64,000 nt of DNA from Galdieria sulphuraria. Lineage: Eukaryota; Rhodophyta; Bangiophyceae; Galdieriales; Galdieriaceae. The notes beneath the pieces are model-generated. The model ran no database searches, was not told the DNA's origin, and saw only the letters and a list, made by a program, of their open reading frames with translations. Below are positions 41,167-55,700 of this stretch, in pieces. The stretch is from the NCBI RefSeq assembly GCF_000341285.1, contig NW_005178432.1, positions 1-64,000 of the forward strand, written 5' to 3'. Position 1 is the first letter of the stretch, and each line of letters opens with the position of its first letter. Made by a program: the position numbers and the translations under genes.

Positions 41167-42294
41167 TCAATATTTCCATGTCTGAGATATGGAATGCTTT
41201 TCATCTTGTTCCCACCACACATCTTTTCCTTTGTTTTCATCTTTGGATATTTGTTCTTTTATAGCGTCTTCTACTACAAGTGCTTGAGTTACCATTTTAC
41301 GAAATTGGACTCCAGTAGGTCTCCTTTGCAGACAAGCAACTTGTCTATAGCGCTGCAATTCATCACCTGTTTGTAATAACACTTGCCACGGTTCAGGATA
41401 CGCACGGAATAATGCACCTTCGTATTTGAGTACAAAAGGTGGTTGAGATAGAAATCGTACAAAACTTCTATTTCTCCAATAATAAGCTGATAAGAATTGG
41501 CATAAAAAGCGATACTGTAATGACTTGGATGGAAACCCCAACAACCCCAAGTCACTTCGAAGTTTATCCAATTCCACATTCAATAGTACAAAAGTGGTCG
41601 AATGATTGTCTGTTTCAATCAGTTTTTCTACTGCAGTCAACTCTTGACAAGAAACACCAACTATAATACAAACAGTGTCTTGTGGTTGCAACGGCTCTAT
41701 TTTCTTTCTCTTAACCCAAATCGAGGTAATGGGATTACCTGCATAAGATGACTGAATGACACTCCATCGTATATTAGAATACATCCATGGTTCGTCTCCA
41801 TTCTTTTCTAAGACTCTTTCATATTCTACTATGTCTGGTAAACATATAGCTACTTGGTCACCGCTACTAGCAAACAATTTGGCCAACTGAACTGCATGAT
41901 ATCTATTAGCGTCAAATACTTCATACGCTCCACAATCAGCACTGGATAGTCTCATAGTAGATAAAGCAGGAAACTCAATTTCGATCAATCGATGTCCCTT
42001 TTCTCTTGCACACTGTGCAGACTGAAATGCTGCTCTTACAGCACTATGAAAGTCTTCAGGAGGTGCCACAAACTGTTGACTTGACAAGTTTGGTTCTTTA
42101 TGAGTTGATATTGTTGGAGAGTCTACGTGGTCTGGTCTACTACTGGACGAAGATGTTGCTGAAAGAGTTACTTGACATCCAGAATACCTTCGTTTAGGAC
42201 CAACTGAACAGAAATAACGTGTAGACTTTTTCCAACCCTGCTTCCGACAATGAAAACAGCTTGAAGTTCCATTTATAAAAAGGAAACCTGGCAT
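41167..42294 (-). CDS. DUF1995 plastid protein
   Basis: Single exon, 375 aa. An N-terminal basic, Ser/Cys-rich leader (CFHCRKQGWKKSTRYFCS) is followed by Ser/Pro-rich sequence, as in plastid transit peptides. The core matches the DUF1995 pattern: PPEDFHSAVRAAFQSAQCAREKGHRLIEIEFPAL, then an ANRYHAVQLAKLF segment, VCIIVGVSCQELTAVEKL, and a late FLCQFLSAYYWRNRSFVRFL ... FVLKYEGALFRAYPEPWQVLL. Plant members include LPA3, which assists photosystem II assembly; this function is only suggested. It is divergent from ClpS with a 58-bp gap. Confidence 0.75.
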   Translation of the reverse strand: MPGFLFINGTSSCFHCRKQGWKKSTRYFCSVGPKRRYSGCQVTLSATSSSSSRPDHVDSPTISTHKEPNLSSQQFVAPPEDFHSAVRAAFQSAQCAREKGHRLIEIEFPALSTMRLSSADCGAYEVFDANRYHAVQLAKLFASSGDQVAICLPDIVEYERVLEKNGDEPWMYSNIRWSVIQSSYAGNPITSIWVKRKKIEPLQPQDTVCIIVGVSCQELTAVEKLIETDNHSTTFVLLNVELDKLRSDLGLLGFPSKSLQYRFLCQFLSAYYWRNRSFVRFLSQPPFVLKYEGALFRAYPEPWQVLLQTGDELQRYRQVACLQRRPTGVQFRKMVTQALVVEDAIKEQISKDENKGKDVWWEQDEKHSISQTWKY

Positions 42295-42352
42295 TTCTAA
42301 CTATTCTGCACCAAAAGTAAGTGAATAAATGGACTGTTGAAATCAATGGAGC

Positions 42353-42972
42353 ATGTGCGATCATCAGAGAGATATATTTATGGACGGTGGCGATTCCATG
42401 AGGCTGTATTCTCCTTCACTTTGTTGGCTTTATGGTTTACAAGCAATTCCAACTGGAAAGCGATGTTTCTATTCTGGGAAAGGTTGCAAGACTCTACCAC
42501 GTACAGGTAGAAGGTGTAGTTGCCAATCTGGTATTCCAGCTCAATGGACAGATAACGATTACTACACTACTAGACAAGCTCCTGTGATGCCATTATCTCC
42601 AGCTAGAATTGCGAAACCGAAAACAACTATTCAAAAAGATACGAAGAAATTGGTGTCTCCACCGAAGCAAGAAGAGTTGACAGAGACAGGTTCAGGTGCT
42701 GCTAGAGCCAAACCCAAGAGAAAAACACAGCAGGAGTTTGTACCTATGTACAAAGTTATTTTGTTAGGAGATGAAGAGTATGACCAGGTTGCTGTGGTAC
42801 AAGCACTATTGAAGGTAATCCCAAAGATGGAACAGGCAGAAGCAAGAAGAATATTTCATGAAGCACAGTCTACTGGGGAATCGATTATATGTATTGTAGA
42901 AAAAGAACATGCAGAGTTTTATGCACAACAATTGAAAAGAGAAGAAGTATATGTAAGAATTGAAGAAGCTTA

Positions 42973-42973
<1 letters not shown>
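42353..42973 (+). CDS. ClpS-like N-recognin adaptor with altered binding residues
   Basis: Single exon, 206 aa. A long transit-peptide-like N-terminus and a Lys/Pro/Thr-rich linker precede the ClpS fold: MYKVILLGDEEYDQVAVVQALLKVIP, AEARRIFHEAQSTGESIICIVEKEHAEFYAQQL. ClpS hands N-degron substrates to the Clp protease in plastids. The substrate-pocket residues are changed: the usual ND(D) after the first strand reads GDE, and the His of the VHxxG helix end is replaced (EAQSTG). Whether it still binds N-degrons is uncertain. Its stop overlaps the gyrase B start (TAATG at 42971-42975). Confidence 0.72.
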
Positions 42974-45471
<2,498 letters not shown>

Positions 45472-46038
45472 TATTCGCATATCAATTCATTCTTATTTTT
45501 ATAGAGAAATCAAGAGTGATAGAAACCCATAAAAAAATTTTAATTACGATAGCAACGAAATTTCAAATGCATTATTTATAGACAACTCTTTACCCTTAGT
45601 GAATCCATCACTCTTTTCTATAAACTACTCTGGTTCTACCTTGAAAATATCTGGTTGTATATTCACAAACAAAGTTTCAATATAGCAATGAAAAAACATC
45701 TGTGAATAGAACAAATGTTGTAAAAAAACAAACTCCTACTTAAAGAAATTTGTTGTCTATTCAATAAAACAGGACATAGAAAACGAGAGAAATCAAGATA
45801 AAGACAAAAACAAATGCCACTGAACCAATCAACACCAAATCATGTTAAAAAAATTTTACTTACCTTTTGCCTGGGATATTTATTTTTTAAAATAATAAGC
45901 AAAAAAAAATAGTGTAAATTGAAATAACAGAATCTCGGCATTAAATTAATCCACTTGTTTTCTTGTTTTACAAACTGTACCATGCTGATTGTTTCGAAAA
46001 TTAATTAATTTTTCAAAAATTTAAAATTTTAATTTTCT
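45472..46038. other. AT-rich convergent spacer
   Basis: About 570 bp between the convergent gyrase B and SRP54 genes. It is very AT-rich, with poly-A and AATT runs. It must contain both 3' ends. No open frame, RNA gene or repeat of note was seen. Confidence 0.6.
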
Positions 46039-47714
46039 TTATTTTCCAAATCCCTTTTTAATGGTATTTTTTGGCACGGATTCTTTTGTTTTTGTCAACT
46101 TTCTGCGTTGTGCTCTGTTTCCAGTAAAATCTTGTGACTCAATTTCACTTGATTTTTCTGCTTTCTGATTCGCAGAAGCTCCAAGTTTCTTCATGGCAAT
46201 TTGTGCAGATTTAAAAGTTTTAAAGAAATCATCAATTTCTTCCTGGGACCTGCCACATCCTTTTCGAATTCTTTCCATACGTTTCTTGGAACTGACGTCA
46301 TCGTAAAATAACTCAGGATTCTTCTTTTCTTCCTTTGTCATGGACTGTATGATTATTTTTGCAACCTGGTGTTTGTTAATACTTCAATTTGTTACATTGA
46401 GAATATAAAAATTACCTTTAATTTGTTTTCCATTTTCGATATATCTTCAGATTTTATTCTATTACCTACGCCTGGAACCATCTTGAGCATATTCCCTAAG
46501 GAACCCATTGATGACACAAAAGACAATTGTTTAAGAAAATCTTCAAAGGTGAATTTCGCTTCCAACATTCTTTTTGCCATTTCCTTTGCTTCTTCCTCAT
46601 TGACATTTTCCTGTGCTTTTTCTACTAATGATACTATATCTCCCATTCCTAGGATTCTGGAGGCAATTCGTTCGGGATAAAACGGTTCCAAGCCATCCAA
46701 ATTTTCTGATGTTCCCATAAAACAAATGCTACAGCCGGAGATGTTACTGAGAGATAATGCAGCTCCACCACGAGTGTCGCTATCGAGTTTGGTTAATATT
46801 GCTCCAGAAACATGTACCGTTGCTGCGAAACGTTTCGCAACATTGGCTGCTTCTTGCCCTGTCATGGCATCTAAAACAAGTAAAATTTCGTCCGGATTTC
46901 CTTTTTTCTCTAACAGTACAAGTTCATTCATCAGATCATTGTCGACGACCTGCCTTCCAGCAGTATCGATGAAAACGTAGTCAAACTCCTTTTACACGCT
47001 ATATTGCAGAGCTCTATCGAGTACCCATTCAGCGTTGGAAACTTCTTCCACAAAGAATGTCTCGCAGTTCACTCTCTGGCCTAGGATATTTAACTGTTCA
47101 ATAGCAGCTGGCCTACGAGTATCACAGGCTACCAACAAAATTTTTGCTTTTGGGAACTTTTTCAAAGTTAGCTTTGCAAACTTCGCAATGGTAGTCGTTT
47201 TACCAGATCCTTGTAAGCCCACGAACATAATTCTCTTTTGTTGTTGTGACGCACTTAATATCCTTTCTGCAGTTCCTTCGCCACCTAGAATTTCTGTAAG
47301 ACCGTCTTGAACCAACTTGACAAACATTTGTGTCTTTGTAACACCCTTGGGTATCTTGACATCCTTCATTTTCGTAGACACTTTCGATACTAACTCATCG
47401 ACTATTTTCACGTTAGCATCGGCATCTATTAAAGCATCTCGTACGTTCTTCAGAGCTTTCTGGAATTCCTTATCACTAAAAACTTGCAACTTGGATACGT
47501 TAGACACAGTTTGCTGAATCTTGTTGGCAAACTGGTCAAACAACATATGAACAACTGTGCTGCTGCATTTTCTAGGCAAAATAACATACTTCCTCCTTTT
47601 ATTTCCAAGTGTATCAAAAGGTGCTAACACAGAAGCTCTCTTCCAACACAAAGTCTTGTGACAACGACCATGGGATGGAATAGACAAGAATGCTGCTGAC
47701 ATTCTATTATTCAT
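46039..47714 (-). CDS. Signal recognition particle 54 kDa protein, plastid type (one in-frame stop)
   Basis: Two exons: 47714-46416 and 46365-46039, intron 50 nt; about 541 codons. A basic leader is followed by the N-domain, G1 GLQGSGKTTTIAKFA, ACDTRRPAAIEQL, DTAGRQVVDNDLMNEL, TKLDSDTRGGAALS and GMGDIVSLVEKA. The M-domain includes SFVSSMGSLGNMLKMVPG and SKKRMERIRKGCGRSQEEIDDFF. The organellar leader and absence of a cytosolic-type extension point to cpSRP54, which targets thylakoid proteins. A TAA at 46992-46994 interrupts the frame between QYSV and KEFDYVF just before the DTAGR motif. Homology continues in the same frame, so this is probably a sequence error, or else a nonsense allele. Confidence 0.82.
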
Positions 47715-48631
47715 CGTCGTTGGAATTATTCTGTGCTGGAATTGCTTAGAAAAGCCAACACAATAGGGGCAAACGGCTCAAGAAGCGTGGTTGATAATAC
47801 CGAAAACCAAACAAGTGAAACTACACCGGTTGGAAGTGATGCTAGGTCCAACGGCATAGACCGTTATTTTGTAGACGACGTAGAAGAAGTGCCAAACCTG
47901 TCTTCTACAAGCAGAGCTACAAAGAACAGTTCAGGTATGGACTTGTATTCTTTTCGGTAAGTTTCGTTTCACAAGGCCTCTATTTTTTCAGGAGACTTAT
48001 CCGATAAGAAATCGAAGCATTTTAGCTTTATTCGAAAAGTTAAACATATTGGTAAGGATCTATTGCACGATGATATAAGACGAGAGGAGGTAAGCTGTTG
48101 TTGTTGTTGAGAACGTCGAAAAGTGTCTTCTAATAATCCAACTTGAAATAGCATGAAACTTTTTTCAGCTTCCACAAGTCAAAGAGAAATATTTCTGGTC
48201 TTATTGATTGGGACGAGCGTGAAGAGCACCGTCAAGGGCAACCAGTACAAAGACCACCAGGACTAGACACTCAGCTTCGAGCAAGAAGACCCAGTGTCAC
48301 AGAAATGAAAGCAAAAGTGAGGGAAACTACGCGTTCGAATTCCTTTGGATATGGTGTTGGTGGACCTAGTCCTCCAAAACCTCCACCACTGGTTGCAGAC
48401 CGAACAGCTGTTGATGACTTGATTGAGGAGTCAAGTAAGGAAGATTTCTGTCCAACGTGCTTGGAACCCTACGATGCAGAGAATCCCAAAATTGTTGCAA
48501 AGTGCGGTCACAGCTATCACTTGGCTTGCCTATACGAATGGTTGGAACGCAGTCCGTATTGTCCCATATGTGCTGCGAGAATGGAGTTTGCTGAAGATAC
48601 GTTGAATGCCATTCCTGAGGAGGAGACATGA
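47670..48631 (+). CDS. RING-H2 E3 ubiquitin ligase, plant At3g02290-like
   Basis: Exons about 47670-47934, 47992-48089, 48152-48631. The C-terminal RING reads EDFCPTCLEPYDAENPKIVAKCGHSYHLACLYEWLERSPYCPIC, giving all eight zinc ligands (C3H2C3). This wording (CPTCLE.Y..ENPKI..KC.H..HL.C.YEW.ERS..CP.C) is that of a plant RING family with an N-terminal MG..CC lipidation motif. The frame lacks an ATG downstream of a TGA at 47697-47699. Beyond that stop the same frame starts MGWNRQECC, strikingly like the family N-terminus, so one base may be wrong. This start lies antisense to the SRP54 leader. The alternative is a non-AUG start near 47733. Confidence 0.75.
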
Positions 48632-48703
48632 GAATAACAAAAGCATGTCTTATAACTCATGAATATGTTCTGTCTTCAACGATAATTACGACACGGAGCC
48701 ACT

Positions 48704-51115
48704 TCAGTTTAAGAACTTTCGACAAGTTGGAGCTCCACACAGACAAAGAATTTTGTTATTCTCATCTTCCGTGTTAAATTTGTAGTCATAAGTTATTTCT
48801 TCTCCGGCTCGGATAAGACGTTTGCTGTAAAATACAATTTTCTTACTATTGTCTATTGTTATTATTTTTGCTACTGCATTAGACTCACAACTGTGGTTCA
48901 CAAATCTGGCAACGGAACCTTTACGTGTAGCGTCAATTATCTGGTCTTCATCTAATCGGAACATATAGGAGTCACCAATTCCTTGTCTAAAGTATCGCTT
49001 TTCCCTCTCATCGGAAATTTTTTGTCTAATAATTTCACCCACATATTCAATAATAAATTCATTTGGCTCGATGTCTTGCATGGCATAGAGACCCCAACCA
49101 TGAATAATCGATCTACCAAAACGTACACGCTTCTTTCGTGACTTAAGCTGGCTTATAATAAGACTATCACTATGTCTTATTCCCAATTCTCCGACTCCTT
49201 GACGAAGTTTCCGATATTCTTGTCTACTTTCTCTGGCTGATGAAATTTGCAAAGTTGCATTCTTTACCGTTCTTCCCAATTTTGGTTTTTTACTTGTAGC
49301 CACATGCAACTTTGTACTAGATATAAAAGGTTCGGCTCGAGCACAACCGTACGGATTTTCAATAATGTGATTATCTTCAATTAAATCATCGTCATCCAAG
49401 TCATCATCACTCCATGAGTACTCTGAAACTGCAGGTTCGACATTTTTAAGTCCAGTTGCTGAATCAAGGGATCTCAATGACTGTTGGTCCATATCAGCTA
49501 AAGTATCATCTTTATCGCTTGAAATTCTGCCATCTAGTGAAAAGGAGCTCGAACTTTTCATAGGATATTTAGGTCTTTTCATGGTTATACCATTTTGATT
49601 CTTATCCGAGTATTGGGACTGCGTCTTTTGCTTGCGAAACATATCATAATCCAATAAGGCAGCATCGTATCTTGCCGTCGGTATTCGTGCCAAATAATTA
49701 TTCGTGTCAACATAAGGTTCATTTGCATTCTTTGACAATATCTCATTTCGAGCCTCAGATAGGACACGACCAACCGTTTGGTCGATAACTGTTTTCTCTA
49801 TCTGTGTCAAAATACGTTCTATTAGGAGTGAGCGCACCATTCGCGTTACTTCCTTTATAATCTCACTTCGAGTGACCTGAAAATTCAAAATTAACAAATA
49901 TATCAAGGAATTTGTATTGGAGACTCACCATCTTATTACTTTTATCTCCACTGCTTTGTTGATAAAATTGTTTATACTCCATCTCTTCATCTTTTGTCAA
50001 AAAATAGTCATATTTCTCAAAGTGAAAACGAAGGCCTGAAATTCTAGCATTCTATCACATGCCATAAGTTCCAATGATAAGAAAATGAACATAACACATA
50101 CTTCATACGGATCTCGGAACAACTTTCTTAAAATGTGACGACGGTCTCTTTCTCTGCTAAAGACAACTATCCAGTAAGGACCACTTTCAATAACTTTGAA
50201 GGGGTGGGCTTTTCGAAAGAAATTCAAAATGTCTTTTTCTTGAATAGAAAGAGGAAGCATAGCTAACTTAAGAGCAGGTGCATATACACGTTCACAGTCA
50301 TTTTCTGATTGCTTCCAAAGAGCCTTTGAATCTGTCTTCTCTCGCATGCTGTCCTTCCGTGAGAAACGATGAGAATTTGCATTTTGCTCCGTTCCAGTCC
50401 TACCAAACGGCTTATCTGCGTTTTCTTCTCTATCCGCTTCTCGACTAGCCTCAATATCAGTGGTCAGAGGAGAAACGATCAATAGTTTCATGTTATGATG
50501 AGTTTCAAGTTGCTCCAATGCATTTTGTAGCAAAATTTTCTCAGGGTCACACTGGACTCTAATTTCTCGACCCATCAAAAGTTTCTTGTCCATGATTTTT
50601 GACACCCATAAAGCGTCCGTTATTTTCTTGTATTGAATAGAAGCGAGTCCACTATGTTTCCCCTTGAAAAAGTGAATTTCAACCTTGTGTAAAGTACCAT
50701 ATTTTCCAAACTCGTTTTCAAGAAAAGTCTCACTGGCGTTGTCGTTGAGATTGGATACCAAAAGATGCCTTTCATCTACAACGCCATCAAAGTCGTCGAG
50801 TTCGTATTCTTCAATTGCAACCAAGCTTCGATCAGTGTCGCAGTTTTGGAAGGTTCTTGGGTCCGCTACACTCGATCTCGTCGCGTTTCTACCAACACTT
50901 ACCGGCCACACCCGAATAGAGTCTATTTCGGCGTTTGTAGAATCTAACTGCCAAGGATTTCCTCGAAGTATGCTGAACTGTTGAACTTGACGTCCCTCTG
51001 CGTCTACACCCCTTAAAATCTTGGGTGACGCTGCACAGGCCATTTCCTTCCATAGTCTACCTTCAGTACTCCGTTGGTTTCTATTTTCAACGACGTCTCC
51101 TTGTTTCGAATCCAT
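48704..51115 (-). CDS. SET1-type histone H3K4 methyltransferase with RRM
   Basis: Three exons: 51115-50102, 50051-49929, 49876-48704, about 769 aa. The N-terminal third carries an RRM (HLLVSNLNDNASETFLENEFGKYG ... GLASIQYKKITDALW) and a second RRM-like segment. An n-SET-like LRQGVGELGIRHSD leads into RKKRVRFGRSIIHGWGLYAMQDI. The SET core follows: EFIIEYVGEIIRQKISDEREKRY, RFVNHSCESNA and GEEITYDYKF. The post-SET CLCGAPTCRKFLN completes it. SET1 is the catalytic subunit of COMPASS and writes H3K4 methylation at active promoters with Paf1 help; the Paf1-linked SKI8/VIP3 is also in this window. Confidence 0.9.
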
Positions 51116-51437
51116 GAAACTAATAGGTTTCTTTTAGAAAACGGATAAAACGAAATTACACTAAAAACATTTACCTCGCTACAGGGGAATTCGAAACTTC
51201 AGAAGGCTTCACATCCGAGTTGGTGTCGGAAGAGTAACTTTGGTACAATACCATCACAAAGCATAAAAGGAATAATAATATAGGAGAAATAACTCGTAGT
51301 TTGAACAAAGACAACCTTGTTCTGACTTTCCAAAAGATACATCAAGCAAGTTTGCAATCAAAGTCTCAATAATATATTGCGGATTTACCCAAGTTTCCCA
51401 TCAGAATAAACCAAGAGTTATACATTAGTTTTACTTT
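51116..51437. other. Spacer between SET1 and LSM11-like genes
   Basis: About 320 bp, both neighbours on the minus strand. It must hold the LSM11-like 3' UTR and the SET1 promoter. Several splice-like CTCAC/TTAC strings occur, so a noncoding 5' exon of SET1 is possible, but no coding exon could be supported. Confidence 0.5.
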
Positions 51438-52035
51438 TCAGTTAGATCTACACTGGTAACAGACAGATACAACATTTTCACCTCGAATAATCAGAGAATC
51501 GTAAGTGAGTGAGCTTGGACAACTTTTTGAATAGAACTCTGCCCAAACTGTGTCGCTGTTATAATCGATCAACTTGAGCTGGACGTCAAATAGCAGTGTA
51601 TTCCAGTGCCGGTCGATAGCTTGTAAGCGACCAATGGCTACACCATACAGATAGTGAGTATCCCTTAACAGTACTCGTACAATATTTTTCTTGGAAAATT
51701 GCAGTGCTTGTAAAGGAGTTCCTAAAGTAGCCTTGATCGTTTCGAAAAAACCACCTTGAGTGCGAGCCTATGAACTGTATGTTGGAATTACTCAGTTTGT
51801 GACGATTGTAGCTTACTTTTTGGTGTGGCTGAGTTTCAAGTGTCTTTGATTTTTCTCTTGGTTCTCGGACCAGAGGGCACAGAGGATCCTCCAATATCGA
51901 CTTGACTTGTCCCAAGTGATCAAAAGGGCTCACTTTCTCTAACCAGCGTGTTCCGTGTGCCCCATGTTTAAGTGCTATTGATGGATCAAAAGCTGCACTA
52001 GTCAAATCACACTCCTGGATATCCAACAATGACAT
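51438..52035 (-). CDS. Sm-like protein, LSM11-like
   Basis: Two exons: 52035-51817 and 51767-51438, intron 49 nt, about 182 aa. The second exon encodes an Sm fold: NIVRVLLRDTHYLYGVAIGRLQAIDRHWNTLLFDV (Sm1), a long variable loop, then SLIIRGENVVSV (Sm2). The Sm1 wording (RGV..G.L.AFD.HWN in animals) and the N-terminal extension with FDHLGQVKSILEDPLCPL resemble LSM11 of the U7 snRNP rather than canonical Sm or LSm proteins. If correct, it would act in histone pre-mRNA 3' processing. A perfect E2F-like palindrome lies 22 bp upstream. Confidence 0.65.
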
Positions 52036-52056
52036 GGAACTAGTATTAAAATAGAC

Positions 52057-52072
52057 AAAATGGCGCCATTTT
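52057..52072. promoter_or_regulatory. Palindromic E2F-like site AAAATGGCGCCATTTT
   Basis: A perfect 16-bp palindrome 22 bp upstream of the LSM11-like start codon, containing the TGGCGCCA core seen at other gene starts. It is a plausible binding site for an E2F/DP dimer and so for S-phase expression; this is inference. Confidence 0.4.
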
Positions 52073-52104
52073 CATTTTTTTTTGTTCCAAGGCCCACATT
52101 TCTT

Positions 52105-52725
52105 TTAATGTCCTAATTTCGTTCTTTGTAATAAAGCACGTAATTTATACTTTTGTTTTCTTGATGACAGTCGATAAGGTGTGCGATATCCCTCCTTTGC
52201 TTCTTTCTCCTTTTGCAATCTCTCCTTTTCCTCACGTATTGCAGAACTTTGCTTTATCAACTCCTTGGTTTCTTCATCTTCCTCTTCTACTAAATCAGCA
52301 ATCTCCATGAGACCTGAAATGAAAGCCTTTTGTTCCGAAACTGCTTGCCTTATATTTGTCATGGAAAGATTAACCTACTTCTCTCAGTTATGTTCGAAAA
52401 CAGGGTTCCATTTTATGCTTACCTTTTCCAATGTTGTCTCTCCTTTCCACTCCCGTTTGACTGAACGACACCAGTCTTGTTCAGTTAACAAGGCATTTCT
52501 TTCCTTGATCATAACCCACCAGAGTTTGTGCAAGTCGTCAAAAGACTTTAACCTTAGCTCATCGACGGTCCATTCTCTGCCAGGTAAGGAGCCCAATTCC
52601 TTTTCTCTTCGAACAAACGCATAAATTCCTTCAGGATTGTTCCAAGGCCTTGCATATTGCGAAAAAGAGCACTTCGAAACTCTCAGTTTGGATAGGGTGC
52701 CACAGACCAATCGAACTTTATACAT
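52105..52725 (-). CDS. Mitochondrial ribosomal protein L47 (uL29m)
   Basis: Two exons: 52725-52423 and 52374-52105, intron 48 nt, about 190 aa. The MRP-L47 hallmark GREWTVDELRLKSFDDLHKLWWVMIKERNALLTE is present after a basic, Ser-rich presequence (MYKVRLVCGTLSKLRVSKCSFSQYARPW). The second exon is helical and charged (EEEDEETKELIKQSSAIREE ...) and ends with a basic tail. The frame extends upstream only with a GTG, so ATG 52725 is chosen. It is placed at the exit-tunnel rim of the mitochondrial large subunit. Confidence 0.88.
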
Positions 52726-52781
52726 CAAGAAAACTCTAAAAGGACATAACCTGCCAGTAATATAGATACTGTTCTTTATCG

Positions 52782-55700
52782 TCACAAAACCAAATCCAAT
52801 TCAGGGCGACAATAATTACCCTTTTGGTCACTATCAATTTCAATTCTTGGATAAAATGCAGTCAATGAATCTTGGGCATATATGTAGAGATTGTTGTAAA
52901 TTTTCCAGTACACTTCACGTACTTTTCGAGCAGGATGAAACAAACCTTGTAAACTGTAATAGAGAATCAAACCGGGTCCAAGACATACTTGACAACCCTG
53001 AATTGCAAACATCACGGCGTTGATAACATGAGGGGAAGTCTCAAAAATGTTAGGCCAGACATGGTTCAGCAGATGAGTAACAGCATCTTCGCAACCTAAG
53101 CCTGCTACACCAAGGGCTATGTGACCCACTGTGGTGCTTGCAGTTTGACGATGTACCAAGTCTCGGTCTATCAGAGCATCGACCAATAATGGTGTAACCG
53201 CATAAACATAATCTTTCCCCATTTCACCAACATACTCAAAAAGAAAAGACATGGACTTGAGAACGCCATTCTGAACATTCAATTCAGGAGTACGATATTC
53301 ATTCATCAATGCAGGAATAACTGTAAAAGGTCCACAAGTCTCCGCAACTATAGCAATAGCAACCGTTGTACATACTCTCTGTTGACGTTCTTGTACTTTG
53401 AGATTGTTCAACAAAGTTGCCAGTACATCCTGAGGTCCTATAGCCTTTGCAATGTATCCAAAAGTATTCACTGTTGCACGACGAATTGCTTTCTTTGGTG
53501 CTTTCAATAATTCTAAGAGCTCAAAACATATCCTCATCCATTCGCGCGATGAAACATACTGAGCTCCTCTGTCTGCTATTCGTCCCACCAAGTCAATGCA
53601 ATTCTCCTGTACCTTTTCATGTCTGTTCTTCAATATTGGCGTCAAGCGTGGAAGAAGTTCACTAATAGGAGGATTCATATTTTCCATTCCAATGACATTA
53701 ACAATACCAATTAATCCACCTAAAATCGAACCTAGTACATCTGGATACTCTTCACCCAAGTATTCGAAAAGAACGAGACCTAGATGACTAAGTAATGACT
53801 CTTCCCTGCATTTCTTCATTACTGGTGCAATATGAAAAATTAAATCTGCTGCTTGTTGACGAACTTTTGCACTCTTATTATTAAGACGCCATTTTATAAT
53901 ACCGGCTATTTGTGGTAAATAAGATTTCGCTCTCAGTCCAAGAGCGTTGATGATGGTGCCCATACCACTTAGAATAACTGTGCCATCATCTACTCCGGTC
54001 TATTTTAAAAATTAATTTGTGCCTTACAAACCAATCTACACTCTTCTTACCTGTTCTTGAAAGGCATATAGCAAACCATCAACAAGTCTTTCTTCCAACT
54101 TCAAGTCGATCTCCGAGGTTCCCATGGCATTTACAATATTTTCAATCGTTTCCATCACCATTCGACGATATGGTTCTGACTCATCTTTCAAGTCATCAAT
54201 CAATCTGATAATGACCTCAGCAGCACCCACTTTCTTTGCAATCTCCACTGTACTATCTACCAGTTGTCTATAGTTTCGACGGTCAAGAGCCATTCGACGG
54301 ACCCAAAAACAACGGAAGAACTCTGGTATAATCTCCGTCTTGACATAGGAAGCCTCTACACCATCGCATGCAATACATTGTTTCACGACTTTTAACACTA
54401 TTTTTTTCATTTCATCATCTGGAGACTGAAACTCTCGAATAATAACAGGCATTACTTCCTTTGTATAATATGACGCATATTCTGCATCCATCAGTGGAAT
54501 TATAAAGCCTATTGCTTTAAGAAATGCGGCAAGTGTCTTTCCTTTATGTTGACGAATGCCTTTCCATAATGGTTTCAAAACAGAATCAAATGCTTCAATA
54601 CCATATGGAGAAGAAGCCTCAGCAAGAGCTCCAATAGCAAGTGCGCATATGGTTCGAATCTATTTGGTTAAAATGGCAATTCAGAAAACGATACAAAAGA
54701 GTATACCCAGACTAACCTTGGTTTGTTCATCTAATAGACCATCTTCAATAATTTCAACTAATGAACGCAAATGTGGTAAAACAGCACAGCCCATAAGAAT
54801 CGCAATCTGCTGCACGATTTTCATTCCAGTATGTCTTGCCTGCCAACTCTTTCTGCTACGACAGACAGCGCGAAGAAACGGCAAAAGTGCTGGGATACCA
54901 AGAGCTGATGCAACAACAGCAAATGCTCTTGACGTCGTATTTCGTACGTATCTATGAACAAAGCAAATGATACAAGCCTTCATAACAGAAACGAAAACTT
55001 ACTCATCAGGATTATCAATATCAGGTCTCATCGTAGCAATCATAGTGGCAAGTCCAGCTGCTTTAGCCAAATTGGAAATTATTTCGCGGCCTTCTACTCT
55101 TGCATAGTAATCCTCATCAATCAACAGAGGCTCAATAACAACGAGAATTTTATGTACATAAGGACGAACAGCATCGTCCAATTTAAATAATACTCTATCA
55201 ATGACCTTCACCAACAAATGACGCTCTTGATCTTCCAATGTCGGAGACATTAATAAGGGGAGTATTTGATTGAATAAGGGCCCGGGACCAAACTCTCTAG
55301 CACGTTCCGTTATCATTCGTAGAGCTGACTTCCGTATGGGAGGTGTACCATTTTTGATTTTCAACAACAAAGTCATAATCCTACGTTCCTTTTGCTCTTC
55401 TAATGGTAGCTCAGACTCGTCTTCACCAGAAAAAATCTTTGAAAAATATTCATAATCTTCTGGTTTTATCATAACACCTTCAAGCTCTTCTGGAGTCTTA
55501 GGTGCGGCACCTATTGAAGTCTTCTGTACAACGCTTTCATTAGGAATTCTATAACCACTTGCACTATCCGAAGTGGGAGTAGATACAAGCTTTCTAGCTG
55601 GAGTGCGAATGGGGATATAGTTGGGCGGAGGTTGAAGAATTTCATAGCCTTCCTTTGGCAAAAGCTCGTCAAGTTCTTCGTTACTAAATGGTCGGTTCCT

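Noticed and set aside
45472-46038. Small RNA gene in the gyrase B/SRP54 spacer
   Set aside because: Only AT-rich sequence; no box motifs, cloverleaf or stable hairpin could be made out.
49997-51115. Treating the RRM-bearing frame as a separate RNA-binding protein
   Set aside because: Two short introns (50052-50101 and 49877-49928) join it in phase to the SET-domain frame, giving a standard SET1 layout.
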